Origin: Austropuccinia psidii
Lineage: Eukaryota; Basidiomycota; Pucciniomycetes; Pucciniales; Sphaerophragmiaceae
Direction of reading: 5' to 3'
Length of the DNA: 64,000 nt
Assembly: GCA_023105745.1 (NCBI GenBank)
Contig: JALGQZ010000008.1
Location: forward strand, 50,520,618-50,584,617
Shown here: piece by piece, positions 36,163 to 45,925 of the stretch
How the letters are laid out: every line of letters starts with the position of its first letter
Position numbering within the stretch: position 1 is the stretch's first letter
Notes under the pieces: generated by a model
Seen by the model: only the letters and a program-made list of their open reading frames with translations
Databases searched by the model: none
What the model was told of the DNA's origin: nothing
Program-made: the position numbers and the translations under genes

Positions 36163-37526
36163 ATGTCGTGCACGTTATGCACCAAGCGGGGTATCCCCTG
36201 CATTCGCTCCTCGACGACAAACGACGCTTGTGATGCTTGCCGACAAGCACACAAGAAATGTTCGTTCGTTGTCCGCCCCTTCCGACCACGAGGCCAGACA
36301 AGTTCTCGCCCAAGACGCCCTCGCGAGGACTCCTTTGTGGTCGACGATGATGAAACCATTTCCGAGCATGAATGGATGCCGGGCCCCCAAACAGGCCAAC
36401 GGGAACGATTCCGGACGATTAGCCCTGTCCCCTCCAGTATCGATTTGTCCACTCCCCCTCCTAGGCCAGCATCCGATGGTCACTTCACTCCTCGACTGGA
36501 GCAAAGTGATTATCCGGCCGATGAAGGATGGCGATGGCGAGAGGACATTCGAGCTTGGGCTGATCGTCACCATGTCTTGTCACCGATGGGATTCAAACGC
36601 CAAAGTAAGTTTTATTTCTCCTCTTTATCTCATTTCTCTTCACGCAATAATACTGACTTTTTTCCATTACTCATAGAACCAAACCCCCCAAATCCCCCCC
36701 GACACGACTCTCCCGTTCCCAGTTTGCCTCGCGAGCAAACCCCCCGGCAACCCACTCCAGGCCCGAGTGGCACCCGATGGTCTGAGGAATTATTCCGTGG
36801 TAAGCAGCCAAAGTTTCATTTCATTTTCACTTTCACTTTCGAGTTGAGTGAACTGACTCTTACTCCTTTTTTAGAACCCTCCCGAACCGGAGAGCCACCT
36901 ATTCCTGGCCCGAGTCCATCGTCCCAACCACCTGAGGACGATACGACTCGTGAGCCAGAACCTGAGGTGGCTCCTACGCAATCCACGGAGGAACCTTATG
37001 GTAAGTCACCCCTTCTTTCTCTTCGATCCATATTCACCTTTCCTCATTTTTTCTTCGACCGTCTCCAGATCGTCCCGCCACTCCTCGCTCGATCATCATC
37101 ATCGACGATACGCCCGTGGGATCACCCCATCCCCCTCCCCCTTCTTCTTCACCGACTCCACCATCTTCCCCTTCCACTCCAACCCCGGTTCCCTCCCCAG
37201 AGATCCCTTCCAGTGCCCCCGAGAACCCCAACGCCTCCTCCCCCCCGGTGCCAAGCTCGTCTCATTCTCACGATGACGCTCGCCAGGAATTCACCGACCT
37301 GCGACCGACCCTAATGATTCCTCGAGCCATCGTCCACGATTCGATCAACCGAATCTTGTTGGAGCATCGTCGCTTGCTCCACATGATTCCTTTCGTGGAT
37401 GCAACTCATCGAAATGAGATGCACCGGGAATTCCGGGAGGAACTAAACTCCCTCCTTGCCCAGGCACTGGAGGCTTATCCAAAGGAGGACATAACCGGGA
37501 TGGTCTCCAAATTCCTCGAAAAATAA
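36163..37526 (+). CDS. Zn2Cys6-type proline-rich protein
   Basis: Four exons (36163-36604, 36677-36799, 36875-37000, 37069-37526) sum to 1,149 nt, 382 residues, all GT-AG. The N-terminus has C-x2-C-x6-C-x9-C-x2-C-x6-C (residues 3 to 33), the spacing of a fungal binuclear zinc cluster, followed by Arg-rich PRGQTSSRPRRPRED. The middle is Pro/Ser-rich and probably disordered. The last 80 residues (PRAIVHDSINRILLEHRRLLHMI to SKFLEK) look helical and could dimerise. Zinc clusters of this kind bind DNA in transcription factors, but the second half also resembles cysteine-knuckle proteins of basidiomycete transposons, so a DNA-binding role is inferred. It has its own TATA box and 5'-UTR intron, and points toward the dioxygenase gene. 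Confidence 0.8.
36605..37068 (+). other. Three coding introns of the zinc-cluster gene
   Basis: 36605-36676 (72 nt), 36800-36874 (75 nt) and 37001-37068 (68 nt), donors GTAAGT, GTAAGC and GTAAGT; each removal keeps the proline-rich frame open. Confidence 0.75.
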
Positions 37527-37949
37527 AAATTTAAAAAAAATGTCATTATTTCCTCTTTTTATTTTTTGTAATACTTTCTTTTGAATAAAATATTTGTCTT
37601 AAATTATTGTTATGTTCAAATTCTATTACATTCTTTGTTCACGTAAAAATTACTTATTTCCTCCTTAGAGAAAAACCCTGATTGCGTGAGAATTATTTTT
37701 GTAAGTGCCCCACCAAGAGTTTGAGTGAGTATTTGTTTTTGTGAACCTCTTTTTCTCAAAATGCGCCAATAGTTGCCGTTATCCTCTCCTATATTTTCTT
37801 CTCCCATGGTTTAGAGCCATACCCATTCTTAACTGTAAAAAAGCGGGAGGTTCCCGTATGTGAGCAATCGAGTCCAGATTCATGAAACATGGCCTTTCCT
37901 ATGGTCACACGCTATTAGTCTTACTCATGTATTGAATTGTTTAAATTGG
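37527..37949. other. 3' flank of the zinc-cluster gene
   Basis: AT-rich, with AATAAAA-like sequence near 37584 as a possible polyadenylation signal. Nothing else seen. Confidence 0.4.
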
Positions 37950-38550
37950 CTAGAACCTTCACAAGCGTAAGGATTGGCGTGTGACTTGTCGGGAGGCTGC
38001 ACAGGCGTAAGGATTGGCGTGTGAATTGTTGGGCGCCTGCACAGGCATAAGGATTGGCGTGTGAATTGTTGGGAGCCCGCACAGGCATAAGGATTGGCGT
38101 GTGAATTGTTGGGAGCCTGCACAGGCGTAAGAATTTGTCAGCATTGTTGGCAACCCTCCCATGCGTAAGGATTGGCGTGTGAATCGTCGGAAGCCTGTAC
38201 AGGCGTAAGGAATTTTAGCACTTTTGGGACCCTCCCCAAGCATAACGATGGGCGTGTGAATTTTTGGGAGCCTGCACAGGCGTAAGAATTGGCGTGTGAA
38301 TTCTTGGGATCCTGCACAGGCTAAAGAAAATTTCAGCATTGTGGGGAAGCTTCACAAGCGTAAGAATTGGCGTGTGAATCGTCGAAAGCCTGTAAAGGCG
38401 TAAGGATTGGCGTGTAAATTTTCGGGAGCCTGCACAGGCCCAAGGATTGGCGTGTGTAGCGTTGGCACCCCGCATAGGCGTAAGGAACTTTCAGAATTGT
38501 CAGAACCTGCACAAGCATGAGGATTCGCGTGTGAAGCATTGGCATCCTGG
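37950..38550. repeat. 40-bp minisatellite
   Basis: About fifteen degenerate units of about 40 bp, each with a CGTAAGGATTGGCGTGTGAA block and an inner palindrome GCCTGCACAGGC. The open frames on the minus strand (repeating ...FTRQSLRLC...) are a product of the repeat and are in several frames at once, so I do not call them genes. The array lies in the convergent gap between the zinc-cluster and dioxygenase genes. Confidence 0.9.
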
Positions 38551-38573
38551 ACAATAGCAACAAACCAGGACAG

Positions 38574-38599
38574 ATGTACGATGGCATGCCACCGTACAT
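38574..38599. promoter_or_regulatory. Recurrent transposon palindrome, copy 4
   Basis: 26 bases, half-site ATGTACGATGGCA, one mismatched pair. It lies 125 bases beyond the dioxygenase stop codon. Confidence 0.75.
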
Positions 38600-38723
38600 A
38601 ATCCACTTCACCCCTTTTTCATGTGAGACACCCCATCTCCCGCACTCGAATCCATCCAATCCTGGTGTATATTGTCCTCTGCCTTACCTCACCATTACTT
38701 ACCCAACCCACTTGCAAATCTCC

Positions 38724-40068
38724 TCATTCTTTGAATCGGCATGAGATTGTATTACCATCCCTGATTTGATAGCCCGCTCTCTCGCCAATCTCATAATAGC
38801 CATTGCTTTTTTGCCGCATTGTTTTTGCTAACCTGCTTGAGCATTGTGCGGACATACCCACTAGTGTCGTGCTTTCATTGTCCTGTGCTGGATCAGTATA
38901 ATGAACAAATGTACTACTGGCCCACACTACCTGAATGAGCCCATGACATGCGGATAGATCAATCCAAAAATTCTCATTTGGGAAAATCAATTTTCCCCCT
39001 GTACACCGCTTTGACGCATCTCTTTGAATTTGGCCGGTCCGCTTATCAGCTTGAAACCACCATCCCGAAGCATACAGCGATGCATCCTTATCAACATGAG
39101 GTGCGTTTTTGAATCCATTCATGGTGAAAGTGAGTGCGGAAGCGAACTTGAATGCACCCTGATTTGCCGGAATATCGCCTTCATAGTTGACTTGATCAAA
39201 AGACGGAACCCCCAATGAGTTGTAGCAATTTTGAATCTTCTGAAATAAATTATCCCCAACATATCGTAAGGATTGACCTAGAATGCGACCCACCGAGCTA
39301 AGATTGGCACCTCGGTCCCGCCATTCATCTTTTGCATTTTCAATTTTGCCAGCACTACCATACAGACCAAATTGTTCATTCTTCGTGGTGCATTTGCGCC
39401 ACCCAATCGCGAACATAAATCCCTCCAGTAATGCTCCATTTGTTGCAATAGGGTCAGTGAACCTCTTTTCGCGAAATAAGAATTGTGATAATTCATCCCA
39501 TTGATTGACCTCGACTTCACTCATTGTTGTGAATGGTCGGAATTCAACAAGGGCAATGAGTAATCCGGTTGAAGAGAAAATTGCCACACGGCCAAAGTGA
39601 ATGCGTTTGATCTGATTGACATCCACCACCCTCCGAATTTCACTTGGGGTGATATTTGCTGATACTGGCATTGATATTTGTGCTGTTGGGCGAGAGGAGG
39701 AAAAAAACCTATTCATTCGGGTCGTTTTGCGCTCATTTGTCTTTTGGGATCTGCTACTATTCCCGAGTGGTTGCGGGATCACTATGTGTTGAAGCACACA
39801 AGATATCAGATACTGCCAAGGAGCTTTCTTTGGCACACATCCTTTGACTTCCCTGTTGGAGCCCACATGACATTGGCACAATCTGAACCGACTAAAGCCC
39901 ATGTTCTTCAGTGGGGCCCAATGAGGGTGCCACATAAATGTGGAAGCATATATATATATCTATATATATACACTGAGATTAAGCGAGTAACTCACACTTT
40001 CCTTCCTCAGCCCGACGCTTTCTCGCGAGTTCCCTTTTACGCTCTTTTCCTTTTTTCGTGAATGGCAT
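38724..40068 (-). CDS. TET/JBP-like 2OG-Fe(II) dioxygenase
   Basis: The main open frame (38724-39935) carries the double-stranded beta-helix signature of Tet-like 2OG-Fe(II) oxygenases: NGFKNAPHVDKDA with the HxD iron ligands (residues 280 and 282 of that frame), ASGWWF, GGKLIFPNENFWIDLSACHG, and FVHYT with the distal histidine (345), then CSSRL with a candidate 2-oxoglutarate arginine. A likely first exon (39996-40068, MPFTKKGKERKRELARKRRAEEGK, very basic) ends in GTGAGT; with an acceptor at 39782 it gives 376 residues. That 214-nt intron is long for this element, so the start is uncertain. Members of this superfamily oxidise methyl groups of DNA bases; whether this one acts on 5-methylcytosine is inferred. 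All three iron ligands are present, so activity is plausible. Confidence 0.83.
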
Positions 40069-40645
40069 GCTTTCAGCAGAAAATGAAATGAAACCGAATG
40101 ATTACTGATTTCTTAATATCACCTAAATTGGATTGCGATGGATGAATCTTTTTTAATTGCGGCTAAAAAGAAAGCTCACGCCTGACCTTGGCAAATTCAC
40201 AATCTCAAATACCTGAACCTGAAAATTGCAGTGGATAGTGCATTATTCAATTTTACACATTGATGTTCCCATGCAATCACTTTCCAATCCAGCAATTTGG
40301 AATATTGCAAGCACACGCAAATGCAATATGCATCCTGCTGCGGATCCCTAGTTATCCCACTCCTCTTGAAAGACACAGGAACCTTTTGCCTATTATGGGC
40401 TGGCGTGAAGTGATACACGCGACCTCCCGCAATGCCCCCGCGTGTGCTACTCGCGGGCACAACGCCTGACTCAGCTTGCGTCTTGTCGGAGTCTTCGCAA
40501 TGATGTACGGAGGCATGCCGCCGTACAATTACTATTGGTACTCAGACTGTGGCATCCGGGCAGTAGTAGGATAGGAAGTCATGATTATTAAATTCATAAA
40601 TCACTTTGCAAAATTAAATTACAATCTATCTAGTACAAAGCTAAT
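40069..40645. other. Gap between the dioxygenase and the 684-aa gene
   Basis: 577 bp, no gene supported. Contains palindrome copy 5. It holds the promoter of the dioxygenase and the 3' end of the next minus-strand gene. Confidence 0.5.
40504..40527. promoter_or_regulatory. Recurrent transposon palindrome, copy 5
   Basis: 24 bases, half-site TGTACGGAGGCA, one mismatched pair, about 440 bases upstream of the dioxygenase ATG. Confidence 0.75.
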
Positions 40646-42887
40646 CTAAAACGGGTCAATCCTGGTTGTGAGTTTAGCTGACCTGGGTACCGTCAAGGTG
40701 ACCTCATCACTTGAACCAAGCCCGCGATTCGCCACCCAGGCATCACCAAAGTCTAATACTAAGCATCGTGCAAAATCAAATCTAAGAGGTACAGTGGGGT
40801 TAAAAGACTCTGATGAGAAGAAACTTTTATTCAGTAAATTACATATATACTTATTAGTACGTAGCCACACTGGCTCCACTAGATTTTTACCCTCTGAAAG
40901 TTTTGCGGAAATTTCAATTAGTGCTAAAGCCCCTTTAACTGAGCTTGTTCTCCAGTCATCTGAGCATACCATCAAACCACGAACCCCCGCCGCACAGAAT
41001 GCCGCTAATATACCATAGCAAATTCGATTGATTCCAAGATTCTTGTGACACGCCAAAAGATCTTTGATGGCCTCATTTTTTTTTGAGTTTGTGAGTTTGC
41101 CTTTGATGCCATTAACTTCGACCTTTGTATGTGCACGTACCATGTTGTATGCAATCATCAAATGGATAACTGTATCCATTAGATCCTCCAGGTTCTTGTG
41201 CGGCTTTGTGGATATCTCATTGTCAGCCCCGCCACCTTCAATGCTGAGTTGGGTTGCACGTTGCTTCGATTTACTCAAGCAGGAGGCAAGGTATTCAACT
41301 GCTCCCCGTTCGAGTCCAAGAGGATCGGTTGAATTTGATGTTGGTGCAACATATGGTTTGGGTGCAATCACATCGTATGAGACTAAACTAATGGATTCAA
41401 ACATAACATTTGCCCAAAAATGTTTAACTGGATTGGCGGGGTAAAGAAGGCTCTGAACCATTTTGAAGAAGGAGTGTTCAGATTTTGGGAGATTATCTGG
41501 AGGTTTAGCTGATTCCTTCATCAATTTGAGATTCCAAATGTTGTGATCAAAAAACGCTTCTGTTTCGGTTGGCTTAAAAAAATCTAACCCTGTATATTGC
41601 AATTTATATCACCAGTCAACAGCCAATAATCAAGTATCATGCACAAAGATAAAAAAAAACTCACCTGCCATCTCAAGGTCCTGCAGCCAAGCCGACATTT
41701 TAAGATCTCGGTTACTGATCACCTTAATACCAACGGGCAGGAATGTATGAGCATCCTTTGTTGGTAAATTGTCCCATCTATTTTTGTAAATCCTATTGAT
41801 ATTATCAAGCCCCCTTTTCCATGATTGTTGAGTAATATTGGAATGATAATTCAAAACGCCTGCAAACTCTTCCATGCGGGATAAAAATATTCCTTGAAAA
41901 TTCGCAGCGGATGACACTTCGGGCTCAGCGTCGGGAATTATATCAGTCATATCTCGTCCCATTGTATCATGTTTAATTGTTTCCCTTTCTTGAAAGGCTT
42001 GAATATTCCAAGGAGAGGCGGGAGGGGTTGCATCATGCATTGTTTCATTGGGTATCGGGGGACTTTCAGTATGTGGAGCTTCATCATGGATTGTTTCATT
42101 GAGTATTGGGGGGGGTTCAGTATGCGGAGGTTCATTATCAATATGGTCCCCTTCAACATTGATAATTTCATGACCTTGATCACGAGAATCCTTTGCGGCT
42201 TCAAAGGTACGGCGTTTTTTGTTTGTTTTTTTGGTCGCATGTATATTTGGTCTTTTTCCTAATCCTTTGCCTGGAAATCCAATTACGACTTGAGATCCTT
42301 CAGGTAGAGATTCTCCCACCTCCACACCTGCCCATATATTGTAAGCAGCTATTTTTATCAATTTTGTTTTGAATTAGTAATGGACTTACGGTTCAAATCC
42401 ATTTTGAGCAGGCTCATGGCTTCAGCAATCTTTTGACGCACATAATCAGGAATTTTACTATCATTTTGGATTTTTTCGAGCCTTGGGATTGTTTGAGCAA
42501 TGTTGGAGACAAATTGTTCCTTGGATATAATTTCCACCTCCCCACTGAAAATTACATCATCTTGCCCATCATCTTCTGTCGGTGCACAAGGTTCAACAGT
42601 CTTTTCCTTCTCATAACTTTTAAAATTCGGTTTCTGAGAGCTTGGAGGCTGCCCTGAAATAAAGGCTATGACACAATATCAGGTTTTGAGAGATTTGAAA
42701 TATTAAAGATGGATGCATACTCACATTCCGGAAGAACTGGTGGATCTTGATTATCTTCATGTGACTGGCTCTCTACTTCAATGCCTAATTCACGACTACT
42801 GGCGATATCAGAGATTTCACTTCCACTCTCTGGGGCTGAAGTTGGTCGTTCATTGAATTCTGTTGAATTTCCCGGGGTTCGGGCCAT
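40646..42887 (-). CDS. Unrecognised 684-aa transposon protein
   Basis: Four exons in transcription order (42725-42887, 42390-42653, 41665-42348, 40646-41589) total 2,055 nt and stay open for 684 residues. The first 140 residues are acidic and Ser-rich. A basic KKTNKKRR cluster (about residue 183) could be a nuclear localisation signal. It is followed by two copies of a PHTE(P/S)PPIxNETxHD(E/A) repeat. The C-terminal 330 residues are well ordered and hydrophobic with Cys/Trp blocks (NLGINRICYGILAAFCAAGV, MVCSDDWR), suggesting a folded domain. I do not recognise the family. It is co-directional with the dioxygenase and is the right-most gene. Confidence 0.8.
41590..42724 (-). other. Three introns of the 684-aa gene
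   Basis: 42654-42724 (71 nt), 42349-42389 (41 nt, with TACTAAT branch site) and 41590-41664 (75 nt). Donors GTGAGT, GTAAGT, GTGAGT. The 41-nt intron is unusually short. Confidence 0.7.
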
Positions 42888-43787
42888 AGCGGAGGTAGTT
42901 TATTAAGCAAATAGATGGTGACGAGTTGATTGCTAACTTGTTTGAAAATTTTTTGATAAAAGATCCAAATTCAAGAAAAAAGGTGCAAATGCGATTTGTC
43001 GGGAAATTGAAGGAGGCGATGTTTTGCAAATTATTTCATATCATGCAAATGAAATCACTTCCCTGTGAGACATTGAATAAAGTTGACTAGTGAGAAACCT
43101 ACTAAAGTCAACTTTTGAACTATTCAATGCTCATGAGGTAAGGACTAAGCAAAGTGTTCATTTGATTGATATGAAATAAAATGGTTTTGTCGGCGAAACA
43201 GGAGACACAATTCTTGTCTTAAATAGTCCACTTATTAGGTTTTAATTTGTGAGTCTCATGATTTAAACCCTAGCCACAACATGGTGAATATACTGACCAA
43301 TATCCCCTTAGGTCCTGTTGGCAGAGAAGGCCACTCAGCATATTTCGGCAATTGCGTTCATCGTGTACGCCAACAAGCCACCGTACTGTACACTATGGAT
43401 GTAATACGGAAGCGTGAGGAGGGTAAGCGTTGTCGGAGGCATGTCGGGAGGGTACTACACAAGCGTGAGGATGGTAGGGGCGGGGGTGTGAAAGCGTAAG
43501 GAGTGGTGAGGACGGAGAGGGGCGGGCAGTGTCGGAGTCTCATCCGGATGGTGGGCGGTGCGGGTGCGTAAGCATGCTAAGCGTCGGGGAGGCGGAAGCC
43601 AATGAGGTGAAATTACACGAACGTTGCGCATAGTGTTGAAATGGGTTTGGGCTTTGAGTGACATTCTCATGTGACACATGTGACGATTGACGTTGTCTTG
43701 ACGCTGACGTGACGTGACCCACTAAATCCAGTGACTATAAAGTGACACTAACGCGACTGAAGCAAGATTTTATACTGACCGCGGTGC
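42888..43787. other. Right subterminal region of the giant transposon
   Basis: No gene supported. Near 43390-43560 there are GCGTGAGGA/GCGTAAGGA repeats that resemble the 40-bp minisatellite unit. From about 43670 there are TTGACG and TGACGTGACGTGAC runs in inverse orientation to the left subterminal repeats, fitting a transposase-binding zone. Confidence 0.55.
43364..43394. promoter_or_regulatory. Recurrent transposon palindrome, copy 6 (degenerate)
   Basis: GTGTACGCC ... GCCACCGTAC ... GTACAC: the same half-sites with a disturbed centre. It lies about 480 bases upstream of the 684-aa gene. Confidence 0.5.
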
Positions 43788-43833
43788 GACGTGAAGTCAA
43801 TCGCCGACGATTGACGCGAGATTCGCCCTGGTG
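43788..43833 (-). repeat. Right terminal inverted repeat of the giant transposon
   Basis: Reverse complement of the left terminal repeat with two differences. Followed by AGA (43834-43836), the right copy of the target duplication. Confidence 0.97.
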
Positions 43834-43930
43834 AGAAGATGAATGGCTACTTGAGAAAAATATAAAAAATGCTGATAAACTACTAAGAAGGTTCAGACAT
43901 GAAAAAAAGCCTGAAAAATGGAAAAGTTAA
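43834..43930 (+). pseudogene. 3' end of the element 2 polyprotein (rest of the chromodomain)
   Basis: Continues the frame broken at 23433: EDEW...DKLLRRFRHEKKPEKW and stop TAA at 43928. The corresponding stretch of element 1 is EDEW...DKLLRRFRHERRPQA. Confidence 0.9.
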
Positions 43931-44027
43931 GCATTATTGAGCTTCAAGACTAACAAAGTCTATTGAAGAGGTAGGAAAGTGGATGATACCGCAATTACAC
44001 ATATCAGATTGTGGTACAATCTTTTTT

Positions 44028-44039
44028 GGTGGTAGGGAA
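44028..44039 (+). promoter_or_regulatory. Polypurine tract of element 2
   Basis: GGTGGTAGGGAA directly before the 3' LTR. Confidence 0.75.
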
Positions 44040-45925
44040 TGTGAACATTTGAGATATGACCACATACCCAAAAAGGTCACAAGAAATATTTAATATAATT
44101 ATACATTAAAAAGAAGTACCTTAAAACTAAAAAAATACCATCAATTGGTATAAAACTTGATTTAACTTAAAAACCAATCAATAAACATGTGAAATAAATT
44201 ATACCATCGGATTCTCCATGGTAAAATACACATATACCATTTTTATGGCATATCTGTAAAGTCAATGTTTAATAAGTTATAAGTAATAATACCTTATAAA
44301 AAACACAAATCCTTATTTATTTCAAAAGCAAATGAGACAGCATGTAAAATAAATGGTAACATTGGATTCTTCATAGAAATACACACATAAAACAATTATG
44401 AAGCTCAGCTTCAAAATCAATACTTAAGGAATTAACCTGAATATATGCACTTTTTTGGTCAATACATATATTCAAGGATTGTAGTTAATATCTCTTGAAT
44501 TATGCATGATAGAGTGATGAAGTAAAAATGAAGTCATCACGTAATTACTTTAGGAATACAGAAATGAAGTTTATTTCACAAGTTATAAACAAGGTTAAAA
44601 TCTGTAAAGAATTATTGATTAAAATCAACAGAGCTGTTGACCACTTTGTTGTGAAAGTGGTCCAAACTTAAAAAAAAGTAGACAGTTGGATTCTACTAGT
44701 TCATACGTGAAGAAATTTGTATTTTTTATTATAATATTCAAGGTATAACCCATTGATGTCATAGTTTGAAGTTTAAAATATTAAATTTCAACAGAAAAGA
44801 TGAGTTACAACAAAAATCATCAAAAATAGAGTTTTGATGATGTAATGAGATTCTCTTGGAAGCATAATGAGGTTATGCCAAGCTATTAGAATTCACTCTC
44901 TGATTTTCTGTAGCGTGTAAATCTTGAAAGTTATTAAGGATCAAAGTTTGAGCTTAATTTGATCATTTATGATCACTCACTGTAACCTTAAATTAAGTTT
45001 AACAGTCATATGAGTGATAAAATTGGTGAATACTATCAGTTTATGATTAAAACTAATAAAATCCTCTAATTTTGGGGTTTTGCCAAGCCTTTGATGTCAT
45101 CAAACTTAGAGCTATAGTGATAACTCTAAATAATGGCGTAATAATGATGTAATATGGTTTGATCATGATGTAGTCATAACCAAACCTTAAAATATTGATC
45201 AATTCCAGTGGATATGATCAGTACACGTCTACTAGAAGCCTGTTGGACTCTAGGAGGGAGGTATTTACTATAAATAGAGCTCTTTTTACTCTGTTTTCCC
45301 CTCAGACGCATCAAAATATATTATCAAAGACCAAAGATCATCATATCATAATCATCAATTTTGACATGATTAAATCATTTATTTAATCGTTTTTGTTAAA
45401 AATCTCTCTAAAATCTCATTTCCATGTAAAAATCAAGAATATTTGTAATTTTCTATATTTTTTATTTTAAAACAATTTGGATAAGTTGTATTTACATTAT
45501 TTGGCGTAAAATATCTCAAAATTATTATATTAAGTCTTAAAAGTAGGTTATTTTCTCTTTATTATTCTTTTCATAATTTTTCAATTAATATAAATAGTAT
45601 TTATATTAATTTATAACTTTAATATTGGTAATATTATTGTTATTAATTGTTTTTTATTAATAAAAAACAATTTTTTATGCCTTTATTATTTGTTTGTAAC
45701 AATAATAAAGTGCCATTAAATATATTAATTATTTTATATTAATATATTTATTTTATTATATTATCATATTTTATTGATAATATAATGATTCTTACGCCAT
45801 AATTATAATAATTCTTCATTATTATAATTATTTTTATCTTATTTATTTCATTTATAAGGACATTCATAGTACAATAAGTAAAATATTAGTAATTTTTACT
45901 TATTGTTTCATAGTCAAACCTTACA
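44040..45925 (+). repeat. 3' LTR of element 2 (family B)
   Basis: 1,886 bp, homologous throughout to 15016-16979 with substitutions and several deletions, including about 20-40 bases after the TATA region. Ends CCTTACA. Confidence 0.9.

Larger units (their letters stand above)
23436..43833 (+). mobile_element. Giant CACTA/Plavaka-like DNA transposon with six genes
   Basis: A 20,398-bp insertion is bounded by 46-bp terminal inverted repeats (44 of 46 identical, starting CACC) and a 3-bp duplication AGA. It encodes a Tnp2-type transposase on the minus strand, an unknown protein on plus, an SNF2 ATPase on minus, a Zn2Cys6-type protein on plus, and a Tet-like dioxygenase and a second unknown protein on minus. 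All six reading frames are open after splicing at good sites. Base composition is visibly more GC-rich than the surrounding retroelements. Subterminal ACGTCAAGC repeats, a 40-bp minisatellite and a recurrent palindrome fill its intergenic space. Transposase motif and duplication length argue for CACTA rather than for the KDZ superfamily with which fungal TET/JBP genes have been linked. Confidence 0.93.
15016..45925 (+). mobile_element. Element 2: Ty3/gypsy retrotransposon carrying a nested 20-kb DNA transposon
   Basis: LTRs at 15016-16979 and 44040-45925 share TGTGAAC-type starts and CCTTACA ends but differ in length (1,964 and 1,886 bp) and by many substitutions, so it is older than element 1. 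The retroelement proper is interrupted by the DNA transposon at 23436-43833; without it the element is about 10.5 kb, the same size as element 1. PBS and polypurine tract have the same form as in element 1. The protein-coding region is degenerate, with nine nonsense codons in one frame. Confidence 0.9.

Noticed and set aside
37950..38550. CRISPR-like array
   Set aside because: Repeats are degenerate and contiguous without unique spacers, in a eukaryotic transposon.
37925..38660. Overlapping minus-strand frames reading like a repeat protein (...HANPYACAGSQQFTRQSL...)
   Set aside because: They follow the 40-bp minisatellite, which is not a multiple of three, and appear in several frames at once. 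No start, intron or promoter context.
23436..43833. Classification as a KDZ or Helitron element
   Set aside because: TIRs and a 3-bp duplication exclude a Helitron. The transposase has Tnp2-type motifs (YVDWFN, IIPGPKEP, CNFC, DIMHN) instead of KDZ ones.
15016..45925. Two separate elements with unrelated LTRs instead of one interrupted element 2
   Set aside because: The coding frame rejoins exactly across the AGA site, PBS and polypurine tract fit, and flanks TCAGC/TCAGT agree in four of five bases.
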